A stretch of 64,000 nt of DNA from contig VZDJ01000097.1 of assembly GCA_008694505.1 (NCBI GenBank), positions 485,760 to 549,759 on the forward strand. The letters run 5' to 3'. Below are positions 22,166-34,513 of the stretch, piece after piece; position 1 is the stretch's first letter, and each line of letters starts with the position of its first letter. Under the pieces are notes generated by a model. It made no database searches. It saw nothing but the letters and a program-made list of their open reading frames with translations, and was not told where the DNA came from. The stretch comes from Cyanoderma ruficeps. Lineage: Eukaryota > Chordata > Aves > Passeriformes > Timaliidae. The position numbers were made by a program, and so were the translations under genes.

Positions 22166-22365
22166 GCTCCAATCCCAGCATCCATCCCCGTGGATGTTCA
22201 GGGCACAACACAAGAAACCTGAAAGAATCCTGAACCCCCCACGGGCCCCACACCTGAGCCTGGAGCAGCATTTGGGGAGGGACTCGAGGTTCCTGCAGCA
22301 TTCCCACTGCGCAGCACTCGGGGACTGTCAGGGCAGGTGGAAAAGCTGCTGGAGGAGTTGGACAC

Positions 22366-22393
22366 CCTCCTCCTCCTCCTCCTCCTCCTCCTG
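22366..22393. repeat. (CTC)n microsatellite
   Basis: About nine uninterrupted CTC triplets followed by TGCAGCAAATAAG. Confidence 0.9.
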
Positions 22394-22490
22394 CAGCAAA
22401 TAAGCAGAAATGTCACTCAGTGTCCAGGCGCCGTCAGCACAGACGCTGTTGTCAATGAATCAGAAGTGTCTAGGAACAGCTTGAACAACT

Positions 22491-22496
22491 TTTATT
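22491..22496 (-). terminator. Candidate poly(A) signal of RAB11FIP5
   Basis: AATAAA on the minus strand, followed about 20 bases later by AGACACTTCTG and a TGTGCTG stretch that fits a cleavage site and downstream element. The A-rich run before it could instead be a retroposon tail, which lowers confidence. Confidence 0.5.
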
Positions 22497-23569
22497 TTTT
22501 TTTTTAAAGTGCTTAAAACGTAAATTACAAGCTCTTTATAAACATTAGTTGCAACTCTTAAAACATGAGACACACAGAACCCACTTCCTGCGGACGTGAA
22601 GAACAGGGAAAACCAACGACTCCAAAATCCCCGACACTTCTCCCACCTGGGGATGTTTTTTCCAGGTTTTTAACCCCAAACGCGGCGGTTCCTTCCCAGA
22701 CAAGGCTGAGTCTGGCTCACACTGGAGAATCCACAATCCTTCGGGTTCGTTCCAGTTTGAGGAATAAACCTTGGTGGTTCTCCTGGCCCACACGTGGCCA
22801 GGAGGACCAGGCAAGGGGAAAAGAAATCAATGGCCAAAAGTTCTCGAGAAGCAAAAACCCAACTGTGGGCTGAGGGCAAAGGCAGAGCACAGCACCCTGC
22901 TGCAGCCTCCAGGAGCAGCTCGAGCGTGGAAAAACAAACTCCGGGAGAAAGGCAAAACCACAGGGAATCGTTATGGCTGTGCTTAAACACAACAGGGAGA
23001 AGCTGCTGCTGGCCCAGAAAACCTCTGGGGTGTGCTGGGCTCAGCAGAGAGGGACAGAGCTCAGAGCACAGCCAGAACACGGAGCAGGAACGCTGCTCCT
23101 GCCCCTGGGTTCCCAAATAAATCACTACACAGGGAGATCCGGTCACTAAACGCGGAAATAAATCCCCAAACTTGAGAACATTTCCCCACTTCTCCTCCTC
23201 ATCCCCTCCCTCTCTGAGGAAGCTTTTAGGTCCTCAAAACCATTCCCTCGGGAACGTGGAGGTTCAACACCAACACCGCGGACTCCACTCCAGGGCCGCT
23301 GTTGTGCACAGAACAAAAACTGTGTGGCGAGGGGGGAAAACCCACATCTTCAGCACGGCGGGGTGGGGAAAGAGAGACCAGACACAGGAGGATCTGTAGG
23401 AACCTTTCCCAAGCACAGGGAGACACCTCTGGGCCGCTGCACACTCGAGGACAGACACGGAACGCCCGTCACTGCTCCACTCCTGGGCAGCCCCACCCAG
23501 CTCCAGCACCAGGGGACTGCACAGCCTGGCTCCTGGGGACGCCAGGGGAAGGGATTGCTGCACACGGGA

Positions 23570-25480
23570 GGGGAGGGGACTGCTGGGAAGGCAGGAGGGG
23601 AGGGGATGGAACTCCTTGGAAGGGCAGGAGGTGAAGGAATGGAACTGCTTGGAAGGGCAGGAGGTGAAGGAATGGAACAGGTATGGCTGGAAAGGCAGGA
23701 GGTGAGGGAATGGGAACTGCTGGAAAGGCAGGAGGTGAGGGAATGGAAGAGGTATTGCTGGAAAGGCAGGAGATGAGGGAATAATACTGCTGGAAAGGCA
23801 GGAGAGGGTATGGAACTGCTGGAAAGGCAGGAGGTGAGGGGACAGAACTGCTGGAAAGGCAGGAGGTGAGGGAATGGAACAGGTATGGCTGGAAAGGCAG
23901 GAGATGGAAGGAGCAGGTATTGCTGGAAATGGGAGATATGGAAGCACCTATTGCTGGAAAGGCAGGAGATGAGGGAATAGGTACTGCTGGAAAGCAGATG
24001 AGGGAATAGTACAGGAATTTCTGGAAAGGCAGGAGATGAGGGAACAGGTATTTTTGGAAAGGCAGGAGATGAGGGAATTCTTGGAAAGGCAGGAGATGGA
24101 AAGAGCAGGAATTGCTGGAAATGGGAGATTTTGAAGCACCTATTGCTGGAAAGGCAGGAGAAGAGGGAATGGAACAGAAATTGCTGGAAAGGCTGGAGAT
24201 GTCAAAGCACCTAGAGCTGGAAAGGCAGGAAAGGAGGGAACAGGTATTGCTGGAAATGGGAGCTATGGAAGCACTCATTGCTGGAAAGGCAGGGAATGAG
24301 GGAATAAACCAGGAATTGCTGGAAAGGCAGGAGATGAGGAAACAGAACAAGTACTGCTGGAAAGGCAGGGAATGAGGGAACAGGTACTGCTGGAAAGGCA
24401 CGAGGTGAGGGAATGGAACAGGCATGGCTGGAAAGGCAGGAGATCTGGGAACACCTACTGCTGGAAAGAGCAGGAATTGCTGGAAATGGGAGATATGGAA
24501 ACACCTATTGCTGAAAGGCGGGAGATGAGGGAGTGGAATTGCTGGAAAGGCTGGAGATGTCAAAGCACCTACTGGAAAGGGAGGGAAGGAGGGAACAGGT
24601 ATTGCTGGGAACAGCAGATGAGGGAATAGAACAGGTATTGCTAAAAAGAGATGTGGAAGCACCCACTGCTAGAAAGGCAGGAGGAGGAGGAACAGGCATT
24701 CCTGGAGAGGCTGGAAAGGAGGGAACAGGTATTGCTGGAAATGGGAGATATGGAAACACCCATTGCTGGGAAGGCAGGAGATGAGGGAACAGGTATTCTT
24801 GGAAAGGCAGGAGATGAGGGAATAGAACAGCAATTATTGGAAAGGCACGAGGTGAGGGAATGGAACAGGTATGGCTGGAAACAGGAGATGTGGAAGCACC
24901 TATTGCTGGAAAGGCAGGACTGAGGGAACAGGTATTCTTGGAAAGGCAGGAGATGGAAAGAGCAGGAATTGCTGGAAATGGGAGATTTTGGAGCACCGAT
25001 TGCTGGAAAGACAGGAGATGAGGGAATAGAACAGGAATTGCTGGAAACAAGAGACGAATGAACAGAACAGTTATTGCTAAAAACAGATGTGGAAGCACCT
25101 ATTGCTGGAAAGGCAGGAAAGGAGGGAACAAGTATTGCTGGAAAGGCAGGAGACGAGGGAACAGAACAGGAGACGAAGGAACAGAATAGATATTGCTAAA
25201 ACCAGAAGATGTGGAAGCACCTATTGCTGGAGAGGCAGGAAAGGAGGGAGCAGGTATTGCTGGAAGGGCAGGAGATGAGGGAACAGAACAGGTATTGCTA
25301 AGGACAGAAGTGGAAGCATCTACTGCAGGCAAGGCAGGAGATGTGGAAGCATTTATTGCTGGAAAGGCAGATGTGGAAGCACCTGTTGCTGAAAAGGCAG
25401 GAGATGTGGAAGCACTTGCTGCTGGCAAGGCAGGAGATGTGGAAGCACCTATTGCTGGCAGGGCTGCACACCTGGTACAA
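23570..25480. repeat. 1.9-kb minisatellite within the probable RAB11FIP5 3' UTR
   Basis: Dozens of irregular 25-40-bp units built from GCTGGAAAGGCAGGAG, ATGAGGGAAT and GAACAGGTATT. From about 25320 a shorter unit with ATGTGGAAGCACC takes over. The open frames of up to 397 residues come from the array. Confidence 0.9.
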
Positions 25481-27836
25481 CCTGCTGAGCTCTGAGAGTA
25501 ACTTTTTATATTCAAGAAGTGCAAAACATTCGGGCTTTTGGAGCAAAACAAGGCAGAGCTGACTAAGGCAGAGGGGGCTGAGGGAGGCGGTGAGACACGA
25601 CGGGAGAGGAGGGAGAGGTGGGCAGGAGGTGCCGTGGGATCCATATAAACATTGGCACTTGTGTGGGGAGCACCAGCGCCCATCCCTGCAGGGGCTCGGG
25701 GCCAAGAACAGGATGCCTGGGAGCCAGAGAGGGGCCCTGGCTCCCACGGGAGACGTTGGCTCTGCGCCTCCCCTGTTAATGCCCTCCTGAGGAATTCCTC
25801 TCCCTTTTCCCAGCCCTCATTCCTGGGAGCTCATTCCCAGCGCCCACAGCTCCTCCCGGACTGCCTGCAGCTCCCAGGGACACAGCTGGGCACCCAGAGA
25901 GGGGCTCGGGCTGCCAGCCCGTGGGATCTGACCCTACAGGCTCCTGGAACTTTCTGAAACGGGAGAAACCTTCCCCTGGGCATCCCATCCCACCCCGGGA
26001 ACACGGAGGGAGGAGGAGCAGAAACACGGGAGGAGCAGCTGGAGCAGCACAAACCCTCAGGTATTTCCCAGGAGGGGAGAGGCAGGAAGGAGTGGGAGGT
26101 TCATGACTTCAGATCCTCCTCCTCAAGCAGTGGGTCCAAGGCTTGGACAGCCCCAGAGCTCCTCTTCTCCTCACCCAATACTGTCTGTCTCCAGCTGTAT
26201 TTTATCTTGGAATACTCAGCCTGCCCTTCCCTGCCCTGGCAGCTCCTGATCTTTGCCTCCACTTCTCCTGAGCTGCTGGGCACAACTCCTGGAAGTGCCC
26301 AGGGCTCCTGCACATGTGGTGGGGAGGCTCTGCTGTCTGTGGGTAACGATTAACTCCCTTTTCTTGGCTGAAAACACAGGGGGAACCTGCCCCAGGCAGG
26401 TTGTGTGGGACTGAGAATGGGATTTCAGAGCTTTTTTGGGGTTGGAAACTGCTACTGGCCTATGGCAAAAGGCACCATTCTTCAAAGTCATGGTCTATAC
26501 TGAAGCAAGTAAAGAGGAGAGCAGGGAGGTTTCAGAAGAGCCCAGTAACTTTGGGAGATAGACAAGAGGGAGAAGAAGCTTTTCGTGCTGAAATCCCACT
26601 CCAACTGCCCCTCTGCCTGCACAGGAAGTTTCTCCAGCCAAAATCCTGGCAGGACGAGAGAGGGAACAACCTTCCTCTCCCCTTCCACAGTACCTCCAAA
26701 TCAATCATTTCAGGCAGGTAAATCAGAGCCCTTGGGGTGGTGGCTGAGGGCTCAGCAGGACAGAGCTGCCCCCCAGCCCCTGAGGCGGATCCCAGGGCCT
26801 GGATGTGCCCAGGGGGAGCAGGCTGGGCACTGCCCTGGCTGGGACAGCCCTGAGAGGATTTGGGAACTGTGGGCTGTGCCAGGAGTGCCTGGCCCTGCAG
26901 GGGCCCTGCAGAGGGGTCAGAGCCCCAGGCCTCACTCCAGGGGGGTTTTCCTGCTGTGCTGGAACGCCCGAGGCAGAGGCAGAGGCAGGGCAGGCGTGAG
27001 CAGCCATTCCTGGGAATACTGAGTGGGAATTCCGTGTGGATTCTGCCCTCCTCAGTCCCTCCAGGGCACACCAGCCCAGTGCTGGCTGGGGGATGCAGAG
27101 GATCTCCTGCAGCCCTCCTGGGGCACAATCCCACGTTCCCTTTCCCACATTCCCAGCCCAGCCGTGAGGGCCCCAGGCAGTGTCACCGTTGCTGTGACAG
27201 GGCCAGCGTGGCCCAGGCAGGCTGTGACACCACCCCAGGCCCCCAGACTGCAGGGCTGCCCCTTTGGGGAGCACCTCCCTGTGCTCAGGGAGCGGCACAA
27301 ACTGGAGGTGGCTCTTCACCCTTGCCTGGGGGTAACTGGGGCAGGAGGGGAAGGGGCATCCCACAGGCTCTGTCAGGAACGTGCTGGGGGAGCCCCACGG
27401 GGTCTGGGTGTCCCCAGTGTCACCCACCCAGCAGCCAGGGGACACCAGCTCAGGGGAGAGAGCAGGAGGAGTGTGGGCAGAGGAGCAGCAGCAGGACGAA
27501 GTCACGGGGAGATGGTTTCCAGCTCTCAGATGTCCACGGGTCACTTAAAGCTCTGGCAGGAGGAGGAGTGCCTGGGGAGGTGGTGGCACTTGGGAACCTA
27601 CAGAGGCACCTGCCTCGTGGGGAGGGCTCTGCTCCTCCCCATAGGGTGCTGGGTGATGACCCTACAGCTCCCTGGAGCCGAGCTGGGGCAGGCTTGGGCC
27701 GGGAAGGAGCAGAGAACCCTTCCTGACAAGGGTGGAGGAGGCCTCGGGTGAGAGGAGGGAGTGCAGGGGAGGTGGCAGCGTGGTCATTGCTGGGGCACAG
27801 CTCTGCTGGGGCACAGCTCTGCTGCCCTGGGCGGGC

Positions 27837-28046
27837 TCAGGGGGCCTGGCCCCCGCCCAGAGGGATCTGCAGCAGCGTGGGGGACTGCTCCATGATGCGC
27901 ACCAGCAGCTGGTCGATGTAGTTCTCCAGTTCCTGGATGTGCTCCTCCTTCTTGCTCAGCTCGCCCTCCTTCTGCAGCAGCAGCTGGATCAGCTCGTCGT
28001 GGGTCAGGTGGTAATACTTGGCTGAGTGGTCTGGCTGGGCAGGGTC
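27837..28046 (-). CDS. RAB11FIP5: RAB11FIP5 terminal coding exon: Rab11-binding domain
   Basis: This last coding exon encodes 69 residues and a TGA at 27839-27837. It begins DPAQPDHSAK and runs through YYHLTHDELIQLLLQKEGEL to ENYIDQLLVRIME and SPTLLQIPLGGGQAP. This is the FIP Rab-binding domain: a parallel coiled coil ending in the conserved YIDxLLVRIMExxP core that contacts Rab11 switch regions. The acceptor is TTTCTCCCAGCAG, a NAGNAG site: using the first AG starts the exon at 28049 and adds one Gln. Both choices keep the frame. The C-terminus ends shortly after LLQIP, as in the human protein. Confidence 0.96.
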   Translation of the reverse strand, partial: DPAQPDHSAKYYHLTHDELIQLLLQKEGELSKKEEHIQELENYIDQLLVRIMEQSPTLLQIPLGGGQAP

Positions 28047-28049
28047 CTG

Positions 28050-28965
28050 CTGGGAGAAACAGGGACGTTCAGGGGCTGGAATTAAAACCTCTGCTCCTGG
28101 TAACGTTTGCAGGGTGCAGCAACAGCAACACTCCTACTTTCCATGTCTGTCTTTCCAAACTGGAGAGGCAGGAGCAACACAGGGGACCCCACAGAGTGCT
28201 CCTAAAGCCCCAGCTGAGCTCCCTGCAGCACCCACAGGCTTCTGAGGGCAGCAGGGCTCTGCTGGTCCTTCACTCAGGTGAACCCCAGCAGCGTTTTCCA
28301 TGTGACACTGGGGAGGCAAAGGGACTGGGAGTGGACAGAGGGATGGAGGAGTCACCCTTGGAACACGCTCTGTGTCCTCAGAAGTGTCACAGGTGCTTTG
28401 CTGGCCCCAGCACACCGGTGTTTGGAGTATATCCAGGTCAGCAAAGCTCCAGGAAGGACCTTCCCCCTGCCAGGATTAGGAATCCTGCAGAGCATCGGCC
28501 AGGCAGCTACTACACCTCCCACCTTCCCTATCTCATGGAGACCAGGTTGGACATGGGGGCTTGGAGCACCCTGGGACAGTGGCAGGTGTCCTGCCCATGT
28601 GTCCTGGATTAGGGAAAATTTGGGAGAAAACCTCCAAATGGAGCCCCTCCAGAACAGCGTCAGGCAGAGTCACCCCAGGACACCACGGCAGGGGTGGGGC
28701 TGGGTGGGCTACGAGGTCCTTCCATCCCAACCCATTCCACGTTCCTGCAAGCAGGGATTCACCCCCACACTGCACAGTGACAGCCCCAGACCAAAGCAGG
28801 TGACGGGGGAACCACAGGGAGAGGAGGTGCACAGCCTGTGGCTCCATGGGACAGGAACAACCAGAGGCCTGGACGCACACACACCCCTCGGCAGGACCCT
28901 GCCACCACCAGCAGCAGCACACCTGGAGCAGCTCTGGCCCGGCCTCACCTGGGGCAGGCTCCTAC
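28050..28965 (-). other. RAB11FIP5 intron 5 (exon 5 to last coding exon)
   Basis: A short intron of about 0.92 kb with GT/AG borders. It contains one sense CR1 fragment (28535-28750) and otherwise unique sequence. Confidence 0.75.
28535..28750 (+). mobile_element. CR1 LINE 3' end, sense
   Basis: CAGGTTGGACATGGGGGCTT through GGTCCTTCCATCCCAACCCA, with an interrupting unique segment around 28600-28680. Confidence 0.65.
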
Positions 28966-29152
28966 CTTTACCTTGGGGTCGGATTTGTCCGTGTGGGCGG
29001 CCGGGGCCACGGGCTGGACGCTGCTCGTGGTCACCATCTTCAGCCTCTCCAGGCCATTGCTCAGGGCCGAGCTCAGGCTGGCCCTGTGCTGCTGCTGCTT
29101 CTTCTCAGCGGAGCCCTCCTGCACAGCACTCAGGGGCTTCACGGGGTGGGGG
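28966..29152 (-). CDS. RAB11FIP5: RAB11FIP5 exon 5
   Basis: This exon completes a split Ser codon and reads PHPVKPLSAVQEGS, then SLSSALSNGLERLKMVTTSS and SVQPVAP, matching the human HPVKPLSA, SLSIALSSGLEKLKTVTSGS and IQPVTQAP segments. The acceptor TTGTTCCCTGCAG precedes 29152. Two donors lie six bases apart: AAG/GTAAAG ends the exon at 28972 and AAG/GTAGGA ends it at 28966. Both keep the frame and differ by two codons (Val-Lys). I list the longer form. The segment sits just before the Rab-binding coil. Confidence 0.92.
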
Positions 29153-29797
29153 CTGCAGGGAACAAGGGGAGGGGACAATCAGCATCCCCCAGCTGCTCCC
29201 TCCCTCTCCCTGGGGTGGTACAGGGTTGGCACCCAGCCTGGAGACTGAGGAACAGCTGAGCCCTGATTCCTGTGCTGCCCAAAGCTCTCCTGCTCTGAGG
29301 AGAGCCAGCAGGGCAGGGCACAGCCCGGGGAGCTGCTCCCACCCAGGCAGCAGATAAGGAGCCCCAGCAGAGGTGCCTGGCTGAGACACCCACACCTGCC
29401 CTGCCCATCCCCACTGGGAACGCTGTGGGTCACAACTTCCAAGGGTTCAAACCCAGCTCCAGTGGGCTCAGAGGCTGCTGCATCCACTGCCCAGAGCAGC
29501 TTCCTGCTGCCCAGGGACCCCCAGATCAGTCTGGGGTCACCACTGATGCTCCAGCACAAGAGTTGAATGTCACCTGCCTGAAAGCCACCACAGAATCTGT
29601 CCCCCTCCACGAGGCCAAATGGAGGGTGAGGAGCCAGTTAAGGGGGAATGACATTTTCATTGATTTTTGACTCTCTTTTGACCCAAAAGGTCCTTTCTGG
29701 GCTTGAACAAAGTCAAGTTCCTTCTCAGTGTGATGGAAAGAGAAGTGGCCTGATGCTCCCTCCCTGCAAGGAGCAGACACAGCTGTGCACCATCCTC

Positions 29798-30378
29798 GGG
29801 ATGGAAACATCCCAACATCCATCCACTGGGATGGGAACATCCAAACCTCCATCCACTGGGATGGAAACATCCCAACATCCATCCATTGGGATGGAAACAT
29901 CCAAACATCCATCCATTGGGATGGGAACATCCAAACCTCCATCCACTGGGATGGGAACATCCAAACATCCATCCACTGGGATGAGAACATCCAAACCTCC
30001 ATCCACTGGGATGGGAACATCCAAACATCCATCCATTGGGATGGGAACATCCATCCATTGGGATGGGAACATCCAAACAACCAATTCTCAGGATGGAAAC
30101 ATCCATCCACTGGGAGGGGAACATCCATCTATTGGGATGAAAACATCCAAACATCTATCCTCAGGATGCAAACATCCATCCCTTGGGCTGGAAACATTCA
30201 AACTTCCATCCATTGGGATGGGAACATCCATCCATTGGGATGGAAACACCCAAACATCCATCCATTGGGATGGCAACATCCAAACCTCCATCCTCAGGAT
30301 GGAAAGATCCAAACCTCCATCCACTGAGATGAGAACATCCAAACATCCATCCTTGGGATGGAAACATCCACACCTCCA
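29798..30378. repeat. Minisatellite, about 30-bp unit
   Basis: About 19 units of GGGATGGGAACATCCAAAC plus ATCCATCCATT, with variants GGAAACATCC and CAGGATGG, inside RAB11FIP5 intron 4. Confidence 0.9.
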
Positions 30379-30664
30379 CCTGGGAGCTCGGCAAAGCTCA
30401 TGATGATGGGTTGTCTCACTGGTGACAACCCCACCGGCTGTGTCCCAGCGGTGCTGTGTCCTCGTGCCTCGTCCATGGTGATGGGATCAGGACACACCAA
30501 GGATGTGGAAATCCTCCTCAGCCACGATGGTCCCTCCTGCTGTCCGTGTGCTGGGAGGGGACAGCACTGGCAGCCACCAACCCGCTCCAAGAAGCCAAAG
30601 GATCAGCTCCTCCCGAGGGGCAGCACAGGGCCAGCTCTGACCTCTTCCCTCTGGTGCCCAAGGA

Positions 30665-30935
30665 CAGGCGTAGGGAAGGGCTGGAGCTGTGCCAGGAGGG
30701 ATTTAGGATGGATTTCAGGGAAAGGTTCATCCCCAGAGGGTGCTGGCACTGCCCAGGCTCTCCAGGGAATGGGCACATTCCCAACTCTGCCAGAGCTCCA
30801 GGAGCCTTTGGACAGCGCTGCCAGGGGTGCCCAGGGTGGGATTTTGGGGGGTCTGTGCAGGGACAGAGTTGGATGGATGATCCCTGTGGGTCTCTCCCAG
30901 CCCAGGACACTCTGTGACTCTGTGATCCCTTGGCA
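30665..30935 (+). mobile_element. CR1 LINE 3' end, sense
   Basis: AGGATGGATTTCAGGGAAAG through TGATCCCTGTGGGTCTCTCC and the CTCTGTGACTCTGTGATCC tail. Confidence 0.75.
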
Positions 30936-32302
30936 GAGCTGTCCAAGCACATGGACAGAGCCCAGGATTCCTGGGCAGCTGGAAAGGACAAGGAGGGATC
31001 CCAGAGCCCTCAGGTGGAGTCACTGACAGCGCCAGGGGCTGGAGGAGCTGCTGTTCTGCACACGAGGCTCCAGCACTGCCCACGGGGACTAAACCCTGAC
31101 CAGGAGCTACAACCACCAGGACACTGCAGGACAGGGGTGAGGAGAGGGCTGGGGAAACCAGCACACAGCCACCACACCGTCACAGCCAGGCCTGAGCTCC
31201 AAAAGTCACTGTCACATCCCCACAGCCAGCACAGAGGCTACGACCACAGCATGGCTGGGAACCTCTCTGGGACCACACTGGCCTGGGAAGCCAGTGGGAA
31301 TGCTTGGATGTGTTTGAAAATAGGGATATTCCCAGCCAGGTGTGGTCACAGGCAGCTGCCAGCCCCATGGCCAGTGGGAACAGTCAGGGCTGCAGGGCTG
31401 GACAAGGTACTTTTGAAAAGAAATCCTTATCCTGCTGCTTCCCACTGAGGGTGGCGCGTGCCGGGCTCGGCTGAGCACAGCAGGGCTCTGCCTCCTCCAT
31501 TTGTCTCTGGGAGGATCCAAGAGCTGGGGACATTCCTCAAGCTGTGCTTGTCCTGGGATGGTGGCACCGGGTCCTTCCAGGGGAGCTCCACACCTCACAG
31601 CCAGGCCTGAAGTCCTGGTGGACCTGCCAAGAGGCTGGGCCAGTTTCCTCTCCTGGTCCATGAACAATGACGTGAGGGTGGAATCAGCTGCTCACAGGTT
31701 CCTAATCCAGAGCGACATCCCAAGAGGATCTGAGTCATGATGGAGCTTAAGGCCAAGGTGGAACATGTCAGGGGGACACTGGCCCAGCCCTGTCCCCCTC
31801 TGAGCCAGCCTTGCCCTGTCCCAGCTTTCACCAGGGCTCCCAAGGTCACTGCAGAGCACAGGGAAAAACCAGGTGCACTTCCCTCAGCAACTCCCAAAGG
31901 AAGCTCATGAAAATGCTCCTCACACAGAAGCAGACAGCAGAGGACAAACCCAAGGGAATGGCTCTCCCACGGCCCAGCTGCTGTGCCTGGGGCACCACAC
32001 GGCAGCCAAGGTCCAGCTCTCCATGGAGAGAGGCTCTAGAGGAGGAATGGGAAGGGCTGGGCTCGGGATCAGCCCTCCCAGGCCTGGCTTTGGGTGTGCC
32101 AGGCCACAATCCAGGTTCCAGGGGCTCCACCAGGATCACCAAGGTGAGGTGACTTGACCCGAGACCTCCTTTTCAGAATGCAGTGACTCCCTGCACTCCT
32201 GACATGAGGGGGCACAGCCTGTGCCACCACCTCAGCACCTGTGACATCCCCAGTCCTGTCACCTGCCAGTGCCACGAGATGCTGGGCCAGCCCCAAGGGA
32301 GG

Positions 32303-32449
32303 GGCAGGAGCTGCACAGCTGCTGGATTCCAGTGCAGGAGCTGCACAACTGCTGAATTCCAGGGCAGGAGCTCCACAACTGCTGGATTCCAGTGCAGGAG
32401 CTGCACAGCTGCTGGATTCCAAGGGATAAGTAGGAGCTGCACAGCTGCC
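32303..32449. repeat. 30-bp minisatellite
   Basis: Four to five units of GGAGCTGCACAACTGCTGGA plus TTCCAGTGCA, the last one interrupted by GGATAAGTA. Confidence 0.85.
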
Positions 32450-34513
32450 AGGCTCCTCCCAGCAGTGGGGCTCCCAAGGCACAGTCCCAGGCTGTCCTTG
32501 GGGTCCCTCCTGTCCCAGGGATGTGACACCTCCCCAGCAGTCCTGCCCTGTCCCCAAGAGCAGCACAGGGCCCTCCACACACCTGGGAGTTGCAGCTGAT
32601 GCTCCCTTGTCCCAGCAGCCACACAAGATGACCAAAGAGCCTCTGGCCACTTGGGAAAGGGACAAGGGACCCCATTCCCAGTTTCCAGCTCCTCCTGAGG
32701 AGGCACTGAACCCCCTCACCCCAAACTCTCAGCAGGTCCCTGCTCCCCTTCCCCTGCAGACACTTTTGTCCCAGCCAGGACTCAATGCCCATTCCATGTC
32801 TGAAGTCTTTCCTTTTTCCTTCCACCTTTTTTCTACCCTGTCTTTCCCTCACCAAAGTGCCTCTGGCCATTCCAACGGCAGATGATCCTGGGAAGGGAGG
32901 CATGGCCATGGGGATTGGGAAAAGATCCCTTCCAGCCTTCCTCCCTCACCCTGGGACAGTTATCACATCTCCCCAGTCCTACAAAGCAGCTCAGAGCCTC
33001 AGAGCCTTCCCCAGAGGCCTCAGGAGCTCTTCAGAAGTTCTTCAGTCACAGCAAGTATCCAAAATGTGCTGGAGGAACCCGAGCAGGGAAGTTCCAGGAC
33101 CTCCTGGCCACGTGTCACGACAGAAGCCAACACTGATATCCAGGATATCCAGCTCCTGGATCCCATTCCATCCCAGGAGCCTGGATGGACGCACAGGCAA
33201 GGCTGGGGATGACCACGAGCAGGCACTACCAGCACAGAGATTCCTGCACTTCCCTCACTGCCTCAGTTACCCTTTGGGATCACAGGACACTTCTCTTTCC
33301 ATGAAAATAACAAAATTCATGTTTCCATGCAGCATCTCTGCAAATTTTGAAGAAGGCTATCCGCTGGAGGATGAATAATCCAATTAAGAATGATTGGAGG
33401 ATCTGGCCTAAATAAGAAAACAACATCATCTGACAGACCCAGGCAGGTGCTGGTCTTTGCTCCTCAGATCACTTTGCACCTCATGCTCCACCTGGAGAGC
33501 TCTCCTTGTGGAAGGACTGGAGCTCAGTGAGTTCTGCTGGCCTCATCTTCCCTCCCCTGCTCTTCCCAGGGCCACAACCACTCCTGCTCTAGGGGCAAGG
33601 TGGGATTTTACCATTTCAGTGCCCCCAGGAAGCTCCATGTGCCTCATGATCAGTGAGGCTGATCAAGGAATCCCTGCTGGAGCTGGGTAAATCACTGGGA
33701 GAGCGTGGTCCTGGGGCAGGCAGAGCCCAGGCACACCAGGGGAAGGAGAACCAGGACAATGAGAGGAACTGAAGGGACACGGAGCAGGACTCCACGCCCT
33801 GAACTCACCAGCTTTGCTTCGTGGCATTTGTGATTGACCTGGGAGGAGGAACAGCCCCTTCTTTCCACCCTTCCCATCCCCATCAGCCTCAAGGCTAAAT
33901 CACACTTGCCTCATCACCAGTGGGCATCTCGGCAGGAGGGAGGGGAGAAGGGCTTTTTGCCCTGGTGAAAAAACTCTCTTTTTTTTTTTGGCTTATGGAG
34001 AGAAGGAGGTTTTCAGCACCCAAGGGGCACTTGAAAGGAAAGCAACCAAAGCTGAATGGATGGCGAGGGCAGGGGCAGCAGCTGTGCACATGCCATGGGG
34101 GAGCTCAGGAGAGCAGAAACAGCCACAAGCTCTCCTGGCGGGCACGGGAAAGGCATTTATTCTGCAAGCACGGGGAAGATGATGGAGCCAAAACCAGCAC
34201 TGAGTGAAATGTGGGACCAGTTCTGACTTCCCAGCTGGGGCAGGCCGCGGGTGCATGGAACCCTTTGCCCTGGCCAGGGAACACACTGGACACCAGTGGC
34301 CATTCCCCTCAGGATCCCAGAGAACCCGGACTCCCAGCAGCTCGGGCTGGGCTCTCTGTGACCAGGGGAAGGTGAGGGAAGGAGGGGCTGCAGCACTGAG
34401 TGGAGCGGCCTCCTCGGAGTGAGCCCAGCTGGGTGGAGAGCAGAAAGGGGCCAGGGCTCAGCTCTCCCACGCACACACACACACAACCCTTCGCCTTTCC
34501 CCGCGGTGCTCAC

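Larger units (their letters stand above)
22470..27836 (-). other. Probable RAB11FIP5 3' untranslated region
   Basis: After the stop codon at 27837 no other gene is visible until a consensus AATAAA on the minus strand at 22496-22491. Just before the AATAAA, in minus-strand order, is an AT-rich stretch (22497-22560), and a T/G-containing stretch follows the likely cleavage point near 22470. If this is the end, the 3' UTR is about 5.4 kb, including a 1.9-kb minisatellite (23570-25480), so the unique part is about 3.4 kb. An earlier end cannot be excluded. Confidence 0.5.
29153..34513 (-). other. RAB11FIP5 intron 4 (cassette exon to exon 5)
   Basis: No further exon was recognised. The intron carries a minisatellite of about 30-bp units (29798-30378), a CR1 fragment (30665-30935) and a 30-bp repeat (32303-32449). 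The stretches 30940-32300 and 32450-34500 show nothing I can name; open frames in them have no family features. Confidence 0.6.

Noticed and set aside
23469..24662. 397-residue minus-strand frame
   Set aside because: Entirely made of the 1.9-kb minisatellite and its flank.
23570..25480. CRISPR-like array
   Set aside because: Units are adjacent and irregular with no unique spacers, in a vertebrate genome; it is a minisatellite.
26723..27751. Frames of 242-288 residues on both strands downstream of the RAB11FIP5 stop
   Set aside because: Probable 3' UTR with GC-rich chance frames and no domain signature.
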